From Saccharothrix sp. ST-888 (lineage in GTDB: Bacteria > Actinomycetota > Actinomycetes > Streptomycetales > Streptomycetaceae), in assembly GCF_000955975.1 (NCBI RefSeq), contig NZ_JYJF01000014.1, positions 1 through 64,000 on the forward strand: 64,000 nt of DNA, given 5' to 3'. Shown one piece after another: positions 35,122 through 44,903 of the stretch (the stretch's first letter is position 1; every line of letters begins with the position of its first letter). A program made the translations under genes and the position numbers. The notes under the pieces were generated by a model. That model saw only the letters and a list, made by a program, of their open reading frames with translations, made no database searches and had not been told where the DNA came from.

Positions 35122-35193
35122 AGGGGCGCGGGGAACTGCGCGACCGGTCCTCCACGGAGGTGCCCGGCTCGTGGCGCGGTTCCCCGCGCCCCT
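35122..35193. repeat. AGGGGCGCGGGGAAC palindromic repeat, terminator of ffh
   Basis: Perfect 15-bp arms at 35122-35136 and 35179-35193, with the TGCGCGACC-type inner sequence that recurs in this family. Lies 48 bp after ffh. Confidence 0.75.
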
Positions 35194-35248
35194 CGGCGTC
35201 GCCCGGCCGGCTCGGCACCCCGAGGCGCCATGGCCGTGGGCCGTACGC

Positions 35249-35794
35249 ATGACGGATGATGGGTGCGTGCGAGTGATGATCCGAGCCCCGAAGCCCGCAG
35301 ACGTGCCCCTGTACGCCGATGCGGTCCGGCGGTCGGCCGAGCACGTCGGCCGGTGGAACCCGGTCGAGCCGGACGGCCTGGCGGACCTGCTGGAGCGTCA
35401 GGGGCCCGGGCTGCGGACTTTCCTGATCGTGGACCTGGACACCGGTGGCCTGGTCGGCAAGTGCAATGTGGCCAACATCGTGATGGGCCGGTTCTGCAAC
35501 GGTGCGCTCGGCTACGACTCCTACCTGCCGTTCGTCGGGACCGGCCGGATGAGCGAGGGAATGCGGCTGGTCGTCGACCGCTGCTTCGCCCCGCTGGAGT
35601 ACGGCGGCCTCGGGCTGCACCGATTGGAGATCAACGTCCAGCCGGACAACGACCGTTCGATCGCACTGGCGAAGCGGCTCGGCTTCCGGCACGAGGGCCA
35701 CACCCCCCGGATGCTCTTCCTGGACGGCGCCTGGCGCGACCACGACCGCTTCGCGCTGACGGCGGAGGAGTGGGAGCCGCTGCCCAGGGGGTAG
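35249..35794 (+). CDS. GNAT-family N-acetyltransferase (RimJ/RimL-like)
   Basis: A 181-residue protein with the GNAT fold: an N-terminal IRAPKPADVPLYADAV strand-helix, VGKCNVANIVMG, the RimJ/L-type GYDSYLPFVGTGRMSEGM segment, and the acetyl-CoA-binding/late motif GLHRLEINVQPDNDRSIALAKRLGF (key parts EINVQPDN and AKRLGF). Such enzymes acetylate ribosomal-protein N-termini, small molecules or antibiotics; the substrate here is not predictable. ATG at 35249 is used; GTG at 35267 or ATG at 35276 are alternatives without better ribosome sites. Confidence 0.8.
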   Translation: MTDDGCVRVMIRAPKPADVPLYADAVRRSAEHVGRWNPVEPDGLADLLERQGPGLRTFLIVDLDTGGLVGKCNVANIVMGRFCNGALGYDSYLPFVGTGRMSEGMRLVVDRCFAPLEYGGLGLHRLEINVQPDNDRSIALAKRLGFRHEGHTPRMLFLDGAWRDHDRFALTAEEWEPLPRG

Positions 35795-35850
35795 CCGGGG
35801 CGCGGCGTTTCGCATGGATCGCCCGTCCGGTCGTCCGTATCGTCCGGCGG

Positions 35851-37782
<1,932 letters not shown>

Positions 37783-37945
37783 GGCCGTCTGCGGCCGGGC
37801 GGGTCCGGTCCGGTGGTTCCGGCTCCGGTGGATCCGGCCCGGCCGTTCGGGGTGGTGCTGGATTCGGCGGTTCAGGCCCGGCGGCTGCGGCTGCGGCTGC
37901 GGCTGGCGTGCAGGCGTGGCCGACGGGCTGTCGGGTGGCCTCCGG

Positions 37946-38779
37946 TCAGCGGACCCGCTCGGCGATGACGTACCGGAACAGGTTGGCCATCCGCACCGAG
38001 GCGTCCGGTTGGACGAACGGGTGCAGCGCCTCCTCCAACTCCTTCTCCACCAGGGCCGCGCCGGAGTCCTCGATCGCCGCCTCGTAGACGCCCGTCGAGA
38101 GCATCCCGCGTACCGCGCTGTCCAGATCCGGATAGGCGAACGGGCAGTTCACCCGGCCGCTGCCCGCCGGGCGCAGTCCGGCGTCGGCCAGCAGCGCCTC
38201 CAGCGCGCCGGGCGTGCTCAGCGCGAACGGGTCGCAGCCGGATGCCGGGGCGGCGCGGCGGCGCGCCACGTCCAGGACGACGGCGCTCTCGCAGCGCTCC
38301 GGCGGACCCCAGCCCGCCAGCACCACCTGCCCGCCCGGGAGGGCCAGCCGGGCGGCCAGAGCCACCGACTGCTCCGGTTCGGCGGACGGTCGCAGGAACG
38401 GTGCCTGCCACAGTTCGAAGAGAGTCACCAGTGAGTAGGCCGTGCGGGGGAACATCCCGGCGGACCGGTCGCGGTGTCCGGGACCGGACACCCGCAGCCG
38501 CCGGCCCTGCGCCAGCTCGCGCAGCTCCGTGTCCGGCTCGAGGCCGGCCGCCTGGGCACCCCGCTCCGCCGCCAGCAGCAGGGACAGCCCCGACCGGCAG
38601 CCGAGACCGAGCAGACTGGTCGCCGCGCCGACCTCCAGGCGCTCGTACACGGCCTGGTAGAGCGGTACGAGCATGCGTTCCTGGATTTCCGCCCAGTCGC
38701 GCGCCCGTCCGCGTGAACGCGCCCCACCATGGGCGCTGGGTCGCTGCGCGGTCGTACCGGTCACCTGCGCTGAAGCCAT
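37946..38779 (-). CDS. Putative class I SAM-dependent methyltransferase
   Basis: A 277-residue protein with a methyltransferase motif I-like LLGLGCRSGLSLLLAAERG (about residues 52-70), an acidic motif after it (GLEPD), and a motif-IV/post-I-like LPGGQVVLAGWG (about 150-161), the layout of UbiE/Methyltransf-11 enzymes. The C-terminal third (FAYPDLDSAVRGMLSTGVYEAAI) resembles Streptomyces methyltransferase-like proteins of unknown substrate. The start is ATG with a GGGAGG box; the open frame extends 77 codons further without similarity. It is convergent with the ftsH remnant and divergent from proS. A (GGCTGC)n run lies just beyond its 3' end at about 37879-37905. Confidence 0.75.
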   Translation of the reverse strand: MASAQVTGTTAQRPSAHGGARSRGRARDWAEIQERMLVPLYQAVYERLEVGAATSLLGLGCRSGLSLLLAAERGAQAAGLEPDTELRELAQGRRLRVSGPGHRDRSAGMFPRTAYSLVTLFELWQAPFLRPSAEPEQSVALAARLALPGGQVVLAGWGPPERCESAVVLDVARRRAAPASGCDPFALSTPGALEALLADAGLRPAGSGRVNCPFAYPDLDSAVRGMLSTGVYEAAIEDSGAALVEKELEEALHPFVQPDASVRMANLFRYVIAERVR

Positions 38780-38984
38780 CGCGGCCTCCCATCCGGTTTT
38801 CTGGTCGTCCTGCCCGTGACACCCCCCGGAAAGTTCCACCCCGAGTCCAGCGAACAGCGGCTGGGGCCCGGCGTCCAGAGGGGTGCGCGGTGGTATCCGC
38901 GCGCGGCGGTCGTGCGCCCCCCGCTTCGCAGCGGTGAGTCCGATACCCGGCAAGGGCGATTCACGCTCGGAGCCTCGCTCCCCG

Positions 38985-38990
38985 TACCAT
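38985..38990 (+). promoter_or_regulatory. Putative leaderless promoter −10 of proS
   Basis: TACCAT followed by seven C-rich bases and the ATG. A possible −35 TTCACG lies 19 bp upstream. No Shine-Dalgarno. Confidence 0.5.
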
Positions 38991-38997
38991 CTGCCCC

Positions 38998-40410
38998 ATG
39001 GCAAAGGCACCCGTTCTCACCCCCCAGGCGGACGACTTCCCGCGCTGGTACCAGGACCTCATCAACAAGGCCGAGCTGGCCGACAACGGTCCGGTGCGCG
39101 GCACCATGGTCATCCGACCGTACGGCTACGGCCTGTGGGAGCGGATGCAGCAGGAGATGGACACCCGGATCAAGAAGGCCGGCGCCCAGAACGCCTACTT
39201 CCCGATGTTCATCCCGCAGTCCTACCTGACCAAGGAAGCCGAGCACGTCGAGGGCTTCGCCCCCGAGCTCGCCGTGGTCACCCACGGTGGCGGCAAGGAG
39301 CTGGACGAGCCGATCGTCGTCCGGCCGACCTCCGAGACCATCATCAACGAGTACTTCTCCAAGTGGGTGCAGAGCCACCGCGACCTGCCGCTGCTGATCA
39401 ACCAGTGGGCCAACGTGGTCCGCTGGGAGCTGCGCCCCCGCGTGTTCCTGCGCACCACCGAGTTCCTCTGGCAGGAGGGCCACACCGCCCACGCCAGCTA
39501 CGACGACGCGCACGCGTACGCCTCGATGATCCACACCGACGTCTACGGCGACTTCATGACCAACGTGCTGGGCATCGACGTGGTGCTCGGCCGCAAGACC
39601 GCCAAGGAGCGCTTCGCCGGCGCCATCAACACCCTCACCCTCGAGGGCATGATGCGGGACGGCAAGGCGCTGCAGATGGGCACCAGCCACGAGCTGGGCC
39701 AGAACTTCGCCAAGGCGTTCAACACCACCTACCAGCTCCAGGGCGCCGAGCGCGAGTACGTCTGGCAGACCTCCTGGGGTGTCTCGACCCGTATGGTCGG
39801 CGGCCTGATCATGTCCCACGGCGACGACAACGGCCTGCGCGTTCCGCCGCGTCTGGCCGCCGTCCAGGCCGTCGTCCTCGCCATCAAGGGCGACGACGCG
39901 GTGCTCGCCAAGGTCCGCGAGATCGGTGCCGCGCTGGAGGCCGCCGGCATCCGCGTCGTGGTCGACGACCGCACCGACACCCCGTTCGGCCGCCGTGCCG
40001 TCGACTGGGAGCTCAAGGGCGTACCGCTGCGCATCGAGGTCGGCCCGCGCGACCTGGAGAACGGCACCGCGATGCTCGCCCGCCGCATCCCCGGCGGCAA
40101 GGAGCCGGTCTCGATCGACGGCCTGGCCGCGCTGCTGCCGGGCATCCTCGAGGAGGACCAGGCCCTGCTGCTCCGCGAGTCCCGCGAGCGCCGCGAGGCC
40201 CGCACCGCCGAGGTCAAGAACATCGACGAGGCCGTCGAGGCGGCCGCGACCGGCTGGGGCCGGATCTCCTGGGCCGAGCTGGGCCCGGAGGGTGAGGCCA
40301 AGCTGGCCGAGCAGGGCGTCTCGGTGCGCTGCATCGTCGCGGCCGACGGCTCGGTCCCGCTGACGGACGATCAGGAAGGCAATGTCGCGATCGTCGCGCG
40401 CGCCTACTGA
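38998..40410 (+). CDS. proS: Prolyl-tRNA synthetase, short archaeal/eukaryote-like type
   Basis: Class II synthetase that charges tRNA-Pro. At 470 residues with no editing insertion between motifs 2 and 3 and a C-terminal extension ending ARAY, it is the archaeal/eukaryotic-type (type 3) ProRS, not the ~570-residue bacterial form. Motif 2 region FLRTTEFLWQEGHTAHA (about residues 150-166), VVRPTSETIINEYFSKW (about 105-121) and motif 3 TSWGVSTRMVGGLIMSHGD (about 258-276) are intact. The archaeal Cys4 zinc site of the C-terminal domain is not visible (only one Cys, in RCIVAADG). Expression looks leaderless. The usual bacterial ProRS, if also present, lies elsewhere. Confidence 0.93.
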   Translation: MAKAPVLTPQADDFPRWYQDLINKAELADNGPVRGTMVIRPYGYGLWERMQQEMDTRIKKAGAQNAYFPMFIPQSYLTKEAEHVEGFAPELAVVTHGGGKELDEPIVVRPTSETIINEYFSKWVQSHRDLPLLINQWANVVRWELRPRVFLRTTEFLWQEGHTAHASYDDAHAYASMIHTDVYGDFMTNVLGIDVVLGRKTAKERFAGAINTLTLEGMMRDGKALQMGTSHELGQNFAKAFNTTYQLQGAEREYVWQTSWGVSTRMVGGLIMSHGDDNGLRVPPRLAAVQAVVLAIKGDDAVLAKVREIGAALEAAGIRVVVDDRTDTPFGRRAVDWELKGVPLRIEVGPRDLENGTAMLARRIPGGKEPVSIDGLAALLPGILEEDQALLLRESRERREARTAEVKNIDEAVEAAATGWGRISWAELGPEGEAKLAEQGVSVRCIVAADGSVPLTDDQEGNVAIVARAY

Positions 40411-40795
40411 CGTTCCGTTACCGGCCTCGGTTCCGAGTCCGGCGACGGCGATTGTTCCGGCACCTGAAGACTGCCAGTTGAGACTACTGACCGGTCAACT
40501 GCCAGTCCTATGGAACTAGCGGTACGGTATACGGCCCGTGGCACTGTCAATTCCCGACATTGCCGCGGGCCGTCCGCCTTGGGGTGGCGCCGTGCCGGAT
40601 GCGTACGGAGCCCGGCCCGAGGCAAATCCAAGAGCCCGGCGAGGCTTGTTGGGCCCACAGTTGCAGGGGGTTGGTCTTGCGTCAGATCCGAGCAGCGAAA
40701 TTCGCGCAGCGATGCGCATTCCTGAGAGTTTCCTGGGAATTCCCCAAGGCGGGGAACTCGCGGAACATCGGCTCTCACTCCATCGTTGGCATAGC
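40411..40795. other. 385-bp intergenic region upstream of the SprT-like gene, with an imperfect inverted repeat
   Basis: GACTGCCAGTTGA at 40469-40481 and TCAACTGCCAGTC at 40495-40507 form an inverted repeat with one mismatch and a 13-base spacer containing GACCGGTC, a candidate operator. The frame of the downstream gene stays open through most of this region (an ATG-like GTG start at 40538 is possible), but base usage there looks non-coding. Confidence 0.4.
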
Positions 40796-41374
40796 GTGAG
40801 CACGACACAGCCCCTCGTCCTCGCGGCCGAACTGGCCGCCGCCTGGAGCGACATCCAGGCACACCACCAGGACCTCCCCGACCTGGCCTCGCCCGAGGCT
40901 CTGATCGGCGAGTCCTCCTCGGCCTGCGGCACGCGACTCGGCTTCGAGCGACTGCTGCACGAGGCCGCCCATGGCCTGGCTGCCGCGCGAGACATCCGCG
41001 ACACCTCGCGGGCCGGTCGCTACCACAACCGCCGCTTCCTGATGCTCGCCAGCGAGCTCGGGCTGGCCCACCCGATCGAGCCGCACGCCAGCAGCGGCTT
41101 CTCCCAGGTGACCATGCTCAAGGAGACCCAGGAGCGCTACGCCCAGACCATCGAGCGGCTCGACCGCGCCCTCGGTGCGCATCAGCTGGCCGTGGCCGGC
41201 GAAGGCGGGCAGCGTACGTTCCGCGGGCCGGCCGCGCGGCACGGGTCCTCGGGCGGGGGCGTCCGGGTCAAGGCGGTCTGCGGCTGCGGCCGGAACGTCC
41301 GGGTGGTGCCCTCGGTGCTCGCCCAGGCGTCGATCGTCTGCGGCGCCTGCCAGCAGCCGTTCCGGATCGCCTGA
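40796..41374 (+). CDS. SprT-like zinc metalloprotease-fold protein with zinc ribbon
   Basis: From the GTG that reads VSTTQPLVLAAELAAAW the product is 192 residues. LLHEAAHGLAAARDI (about residues 49-63) supplies an HExxH zincin motif, followed by the SprT-typical TSRAGRYHNRRFLMLASELGL (key parts RYHNRRF and ASELGL, about 67-87). The C-terminus has CGCG...CGAC (about 160-186), a four-cysteine zinc ribbon as in SprT/SPRTN relatives. Related actinobacterial proteins occur on chromosomes and mobile elements; the eukaryotic cousin cleaves DNA–protein crosslinks. Whether this one is proteolytic is unknown. A longer start at 40538 is possible but unlikely. Confidence 0.75.
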   Translation: MSTTQPLVLAAELAAAWSDIQAHHQDLPDLASPEALIGESSSACGTRLGFERLLHEAAHGLAAARDIRDTSRAGRYHNRRFLMLASELGLAHPIEPHASSGFSQVTMLKETQERYAQTIERLDRALGAHQLAVAGEGGQRTFRGPAARHGSSGGGVRVKAVCGCGRNVRVVPSVLAQASIVCGACQQPFRIA

Positions 41375-42058
41375 CGCGCGCCTGCGTCCGCCGGGTCGGC
41401 GAACTCGGTCGGGTCGGTCGAGCGCGTCGGCGAACAGCGCGTCGGCGAACTCGGTCGAGTGAGTCGAGCGAGTCGGATCGGTTGATCCGGGGCGGTCGGG
41501 TGATTTCTGCCTGTCCGGCGGGGCGGTCCGGTTGGTCGGGTCGGTTGGTCGGGTCGGTTGGTCGGGTCGGTTGGTCGGGTCGGTCCGGTGGGTTTTCGCT
41601 GGTCGGGTTGGTCGGGCCGGTGATGGCGTACGACTCGTCGATTCGGTGTGGCTCGCCGAAGTCGCCTCGGTCACCCGGGGCGCGTCGAATGCCGCGACTG
41701 TCGGAGTCCGGCTCAACCGTTCGAAATGCCGTGGGCAGCGGGCGTGCTGCCGCGGGCCGTTCGCTCTTCTGCCGCGGGGCCGAGCCGTGGAAGAAGGCCG
41801 TCGCAGCGACAGAAGCTCGGTTCGACCGGGGGTGGGGGCCCTCGGTTCGGCCGACCGACAGCGCGTCGACCGGTCGGGACGGAAGCCCGGGGGGCGGGCG
41901 GGCCGGCCGGGGTGTGGCAGAATGGACAGCTGAGTACTCGGCAGCCGAGCAGGACCCCTCTCTCCTACGGCTGGCGTGTCCCTTGAACGGCCGGCCCCGC
42001 AACCCCACGCGATGGCAGCGGCCGCTCACCCACGTCAACACCAGGAGAATCCACTCCC
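41375..42058. other. 684-bp repeat-rich intergenic region upstream of rpsP
   Basis: No plausible gene on either strand; the open frames there are low-complexity readings of repeats. It contains two copies of GTCGGCGAACTCGGTCG (41395-41411 and 41441-41457), the four 13-bp tandem copies listed separately, and the leader of rpsP. A CAGAAT hexamer near 41919 might be the −10 of the ribosomal operon but no −35 is visible. Confidence 0.5.
41530..41581. repeat. Four perfect tandem copies of GGTTGGTCGGGTC
   Basis: A 13-bp unit repeated four times without change (41530-41542, 41543-41555, 41556-41568, 41569-41581), with degenerate relatives on both sides (GGTCGGGTTGGTCGGG near 41600). All-G strand bias: the unit contains almost no C on the plus strand. 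Confidence 0.9.
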
Positions 42059-42490
42059 GTGGCAGTCAAGATCAAGCTCAAGCGTCTCGGCAAGATTCGC
42101 TCCCCGCACTACCGCATCGTCATCGCCGACTCCCGCACCAAGCGTGACGGTCGTGCGATCGAGGAGATCGGCATCTACCAGCCGACCTACAACCCCTCGA
42201 AGATCGAGGTCGACAGCGACCGCGCCCAGTACTGGCTGTCCGTCGGCGCCCAGCCGACCGAGCCGGTTCTCGCCATCCTGAAGCTGACCGGCGACTGGCA
42301 GAAGTTCAAGGGCCTGCCGGCCCCGGCGCCGCTGAAGGTTGCCGAGCCGAAGGTCGAGGACTTCTCGCACCTGTTCGCCAAGGCCGTCGCCGGCTTCGAG
42401 GACAGCACCACCGGTGTTGCCATCACCCCGAAGGCCAAGAAGTCGGACAAGGCCGAGGCTGACGCCGAGGCCGCTTCCACCGAGGCCTGA
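42059..42490 (+). CDS. rpsP: 30S ribosomal protein S16
   Basis: Small-subunit protein needed for 16S rRNA folding. The 143 residues start at GTG (VAVKIKLKRLGKIRSPHYRI) and contain the family core RIVIADSRTKRDGR; beyond about residue 85 is a Lys/Ala/Glu-rich extension ending ADAEAASTEA that is usual in actinobacteria. First gene of the rpsP–khpA–rimM–trmD–rplS block; khpA starts two bases after its stop. Confidence 0.96.
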   Translation: MAVKIKLKRLGKIRSPHYRIVIADSRTKRDGRAIEEIGIYQPTYNPSKIEVDSDRAQYWLSVGAQPTEPVLAILKLTGDWQKFKGLPAPAPLKVAEPKVEDFSHLFAKAVAGFEDSTTGVAITPKAKKSDKAEADAEAASTEA

Positions 42491-42492
42491 TC

Positions 42493-42732
42493 GTGATCGA
42501 GGAGGCCCTCGACCACCTGGTGAAGGGCATCGTCGAGCACCCCGACGAGGTTCAGGTGCGTTCGCGCAACCTGCGGCGGGGTAACACCATCGAGGTGCGG
42601 GTGCACCCCGATGACCTCGGCAAGGTGATCGGCCGGGGCGGCCGGACCGCGCGCGCTCTGCGTACCGTGGTCGGCGCCCTCGGCGGTCGCAACGTCCGGG
42701 TCGACCTGGTCGACGTGGACAGCATTCGCTGA
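42493..42732 (+). CDS. khpA: KH-domain RNA-binding protein KhpA
   Basis: A 79-residue single KH domain with the RNA-binding loop IGRGGRTARAL (GxxG core, about residues 46-56). KhpA pairs with KhpB/Jag in other Gram-positives to bind many RNAs and influence cell elongation. GTG start two bases after rpsP, so certainly co-translated. A canonical terminator follows it. Confidence 0.93.
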   Translation: MIEEALDHLVKGIVEHPDEVQVRSRNLRRGNTIEVRVHPDDLGKVIGRGGRTARALRTVVGALGGRNVRVDLVDVDSIR

Positions 42733-42752
42733 CGCACAGCCGTCAGGCTTGG

Positions 42753-42799
42753 GGCCGGTCGGGACGCTCGTCGTCCCGACCGGCCTTCTTTCGTTTTTC
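42753..42799 (+). terminator. Canonical intrinsic terminator between khpA and rimM
   Basis: Perfect 14-bp stem GGCCGGTCGGGACG / CGTCCCGACCGGCC, five-base loop, followed at once by TTCTTTCGTTTTT, one of few T-runs in the window. It lies inside the ribosomal block, 64 bp before rimM, so it may attenuate read-through or end the rpsP–khpA message. Confidence 0.9.
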
Positions 42800-42862
42800 C
42801 GTCCTTTCCGTCCTTTCGGTCCTTCGCAGCGCAAGCTCAGCAACTTCAGGAGAGCGATCACC

Positions 42863-43498
42863 GTGCAGCTCGTCGTCGGCAAGATCGGCCGCGCCCACGG
42901 CATCAAGGGTGACGTCAGCGTCGAGGTCCGCACCGACGAGCCGGAACTCCGGCTCGGCCCTGGTGCGGTGCTGCTCACGGACCCGGCGTCGGCCGGCCCG
43001 CTGACCGTCGAGTCGGGCAAGGTGCACAGCGGCCGGCTGCTGCTGCGCTTCGCCGGGGTGAAGGACCGCAACGGCGCCGAGGCGCTGCGCGGAACCCTCC
43101 TGATCGCCGAGGTCGATCCGGAGGAGCGCCCGGAGGAGGAGGACGAGTACTACGACCACCAGCTGATCGGCCTGGACGTGGTCCTGCTCGACGGCACTCC
43201 GGTCGGTGAGCTGACGGAGATCATCCACCTGCCCTACCAGGACCTCCTCACCGTGAAGAAGGCCGACGGGGCAGAGGTGCTGGTGCCGTTCGTCGAGAAG
43301 ATCGTGCCCACCATCGACCTGGAGAACCAGCGCGTCGTGATCGACCCGCCGCTCGGCCTGATCGACCTCGAGCAGGCGGTGGTCGCTGCCGCGTCGGGTG
43401 AAGCCGAAGCCGAAGCCGATGCGGATACCGATACCGATGCCGATTCCGGTGAGGTTGGCGAGGTTGGCGAGGTTGGCGAAGGCAAGGCGAACGCATGA
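42863..43498 (+). CDS. rimM: 16S rRNA processing protein RimM
   Basis: 30S maturation factor that binds S19 and the 16S 3' domain. The 211-residue product starts at GTG (VQLVVGKIGRAHGIKGDV) and has the PRC-barrel half with DDHQLIGLDV-like DHQLIGLDVVLLDG and the VPFVEKIVPTIDLENQRV segment. A low-complexity acidic tail follows (Asp/Ala/Glu then four GEV repeats). Its stop overlaps the trmD ATG by four bases. Confidence 0.95.
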   Translation: MQLVVGKIGRAHGIKGDVSVEVRTDEPELRLGPGAVLLTDPASAGPLTVESGKVHSGRLLLRFAGVKDRNGAEALRGTLLIAEVDPEERPEEEDEYYDHQLIGLDVVLLDGTPVGELTEIIHLPYQDLLTVKKADGAEVLVPFVEKIVPTIDLENQRVVIDPPLGLIDLEQAVVAAASGEAEAEADADTDTDADSGEVGEVGEVGEGKANA

Positions 43499-44322
43499 GC
43501 GAGATGCGGATCGACGTCGTCACGATCTTCCCCGAGTACCTGGACCCGCTGAACGTCTCCCTGGTCGGCAAGGCCCGCGCTCGCGGCCAGCTGGACGTGC
43601 ACCTGCACGACCTGCGCAGCTGGACCACTGACATCCACCGCACCGTGGACGACACCCCGTACGGGGGCGGCCCCGGCATGGTGATGAAGCCTGAGCCGTG
43701 GGGGGCCGCGCTCGACGCGGTGGTCTCCCAGGGGCCCGAGGGTGCGGTGCCGACCCTGGTCGTTCCCACCCCGAGCGGCCGCCCGTTCACCCAGGAGCTG
43801 GCCCAGGAACTGGCTGCGCAGCCCTGGCTGGCCTTCGCCCCTGCCCGTTACGAGGGCATCGACCGCCGAGTGATCGAAGAGGCCGCGACGCGGATGCCCG
43901 TGGTCGAGGCCTCGATCGGCGACTACGTCCTGGCGGGTGGCGAGGTCGCCGTACTGGTCATGGTCGAGGCGATCGCCCGGCTGCTGCCCGGCGTCCTGGG
44001 CAATGCGGAGTCGCACCGGGACGACTCGTTCGCCCCTGGTGCGATGGCCGACCTACTGGAAGGCCCGGTCTACACCAAGCCCGCCGAGTGGCGTGGGCGG
44101 GCCGTGCCGGAGGTGCTGCTCAGCGGGCACCACGGCAAGATCGCCCGTTGGCGCCGCGAGCAGGCATTCGCCCGCACCCTGGCCAACCGGCCGGACCTCG
44201 TCGAGCGCTGGCAGTACGGCTCCTTCGACAAGAAGGAACGGGAGGCCCTCAGTATTCTCGGCCTGGTATGGGACGAGCGGCTCGGCCGATTTCGGTCCGC
44301 GGTCGATGCTGTGGAAGAATAG
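43495..44322 (+). CDS. trmD: tRNA (guanine-37-N1)-methyltransferase TrmD
   Basis: SPOUT-fold enzyme that methylates G37 next to the anticodon and prevents frameshifting. The 275-residue product has IDVVTIFPEYLDP at the start, the YGGGPGMVMKPEP loop, the trefoil-knot region RYEGIDRRVIEEAA (about 118-131) and SIGDYVLAGGEVAVLV (about 140-155), and the catalytic-region RDDSFAPG. Translationally coupled to rimM. Confidence 0.96.
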   Translation: MSEMRIDVVTIFPEYLDPLNVSLVGKARARGQLDVHLHDLRSWTTDIHRTVDDTPYGGGPGMVMKPEPWGAALDAVVSQGPEGAVPTLVVPTPSGRPFTQELAQELAAQPWLAFAPARYEGIDRRVIEEAATRMPVVEASIGDYVLAGGEVAVLVMVEAIARLLPGVLGNAESHRDDSFAPGAMADLLEGPVYTKPAEWRGRAVPEVLLSGHHGKIARWRREQAFARTLANRPDLVERWQYGSFDKKEREALSILGLVWDERLGRFRSAVDAVEE

Positions 44323-44475
44323 GCGACTGTTGTCTGTCGCTGGACTCCTCTCGTAGGGGTCAGTGGTCCGGTGCCCTCGCCACGGGGGGAACGCCGAAGG
44401 CCGAAGCGGCCCGCAACACACCCCATTGAGACGAATTTCCGTAGGCGGCCCGTGGCGCCTGCGATGGAGAGCATC

Positions 44476-44826
44476 ATGAGCAACAAGCTCGCTGCTGTCG
44501 ACGCGGCCTCGCTGCGCACCGACATCCCGGCGTTCCGCGCCGGTGACACCCTGAAGGTTCACGTCCGGGTCATCGAGGGCAACCGCTCCCGTGTCCAGGT
44601 CTTCCAGGGCGTCGTTATCCGCCGCCACGGTGCGGGCGTCGGTGAGACCTTCACCGTCCGCAAGGTCAGCTTCAACGTCGGCGTGGAGCGCACCTTCCCG
44701 GTGCACACCCCGGTCGTCGAGAAGATCGAGGTCGTCACCCGTGGTGCCGTTCGCCGCGCCAAGCTGTACTACCTGCGTGACCTGCGCGGCAAGGCCGCGA
44801 AGATCAAGGAGAAGCGCGAGCGCTGA
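44476..44826 (+). CDS. rplS: 50S ribosomal protein L19
   Basis: A 116-residue protein at the 30S–50S interface. Core motifs FRAGDTLKVHVRVIEG, RVQVFQGVVIRRHGAGVGETFTVR (key part QGVVIRRHG) and AKLYYLRDLRGKAAKIKE are present. Start ATG 44476; an upstream in-frame ATG four codons earlier (MESI) is possible. A hairpin with stem CCCCCGGC/GCCGGGGG follows. Confidence 0.95.
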   Translation: MSNKLAAVDAASLRTDIPAFRAGDTLKVHVRVIEGNRSRVQVFQGVVIRRHGAGVGETFTVRKVSFNVGVERTFPVHTPVVEKIEVVTRGAVRRAKLYYLRDLRGKAAKIKEKRER

Positions 44827-44834
44827 TCCGCTCA

Positions 44835-44853
44835 CCCCCGGCTCCGCCGGGGG
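44835..44853 (+). terminator. Hairpin terminator after rplS
   Basis: Perfect 8-bp stem CCCCCGGC / GCCGGGGG with a TCC loop, followed by TTGGG, eight bases after the rplS stop. Confidence 0.75.
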
Positions 44854-44870
44854 TTGGGTACGCTCGGATC

Positions 44871-44901
44871 GGGCTGAGAACCTTAGGGATAAGCTCAGCC
44901 C
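44871..44901 (+). promoter_or_regulatory. Palindromic operator over the −10 of leaderless sipW
   Basis: GGGCTGAG (44871-44878) and CTCAGCCC (44894-44901) are perfect inverted arms with a 15-base spacer. Inside lies TAAGCT (44890-44895), a −10-like hexamer eight bases before the sipW ATG. A protein bound here would block the promoter; alternatively, a transcript starting further upstream would fold the arms into a hairpin touching the start codon. Confidence 0.5.
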
Positions 44902-44903
44902 CG

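Noticed and set aside
31867..35250. 1127-codon minus-strand frame opposite glnD and ffh
   Set aside because: Spans two unrelated genes and their intergenic region; low-complexity translation; shadow frame.
41268..42041. Minus-strand frame reading PTRPTDPTNRPDQ-type repeats upstream of rpsP
   Set aside because: It is a translation of the 13-bp tandem repeats and runs into the neighbouring gene; no ribosome site or family.
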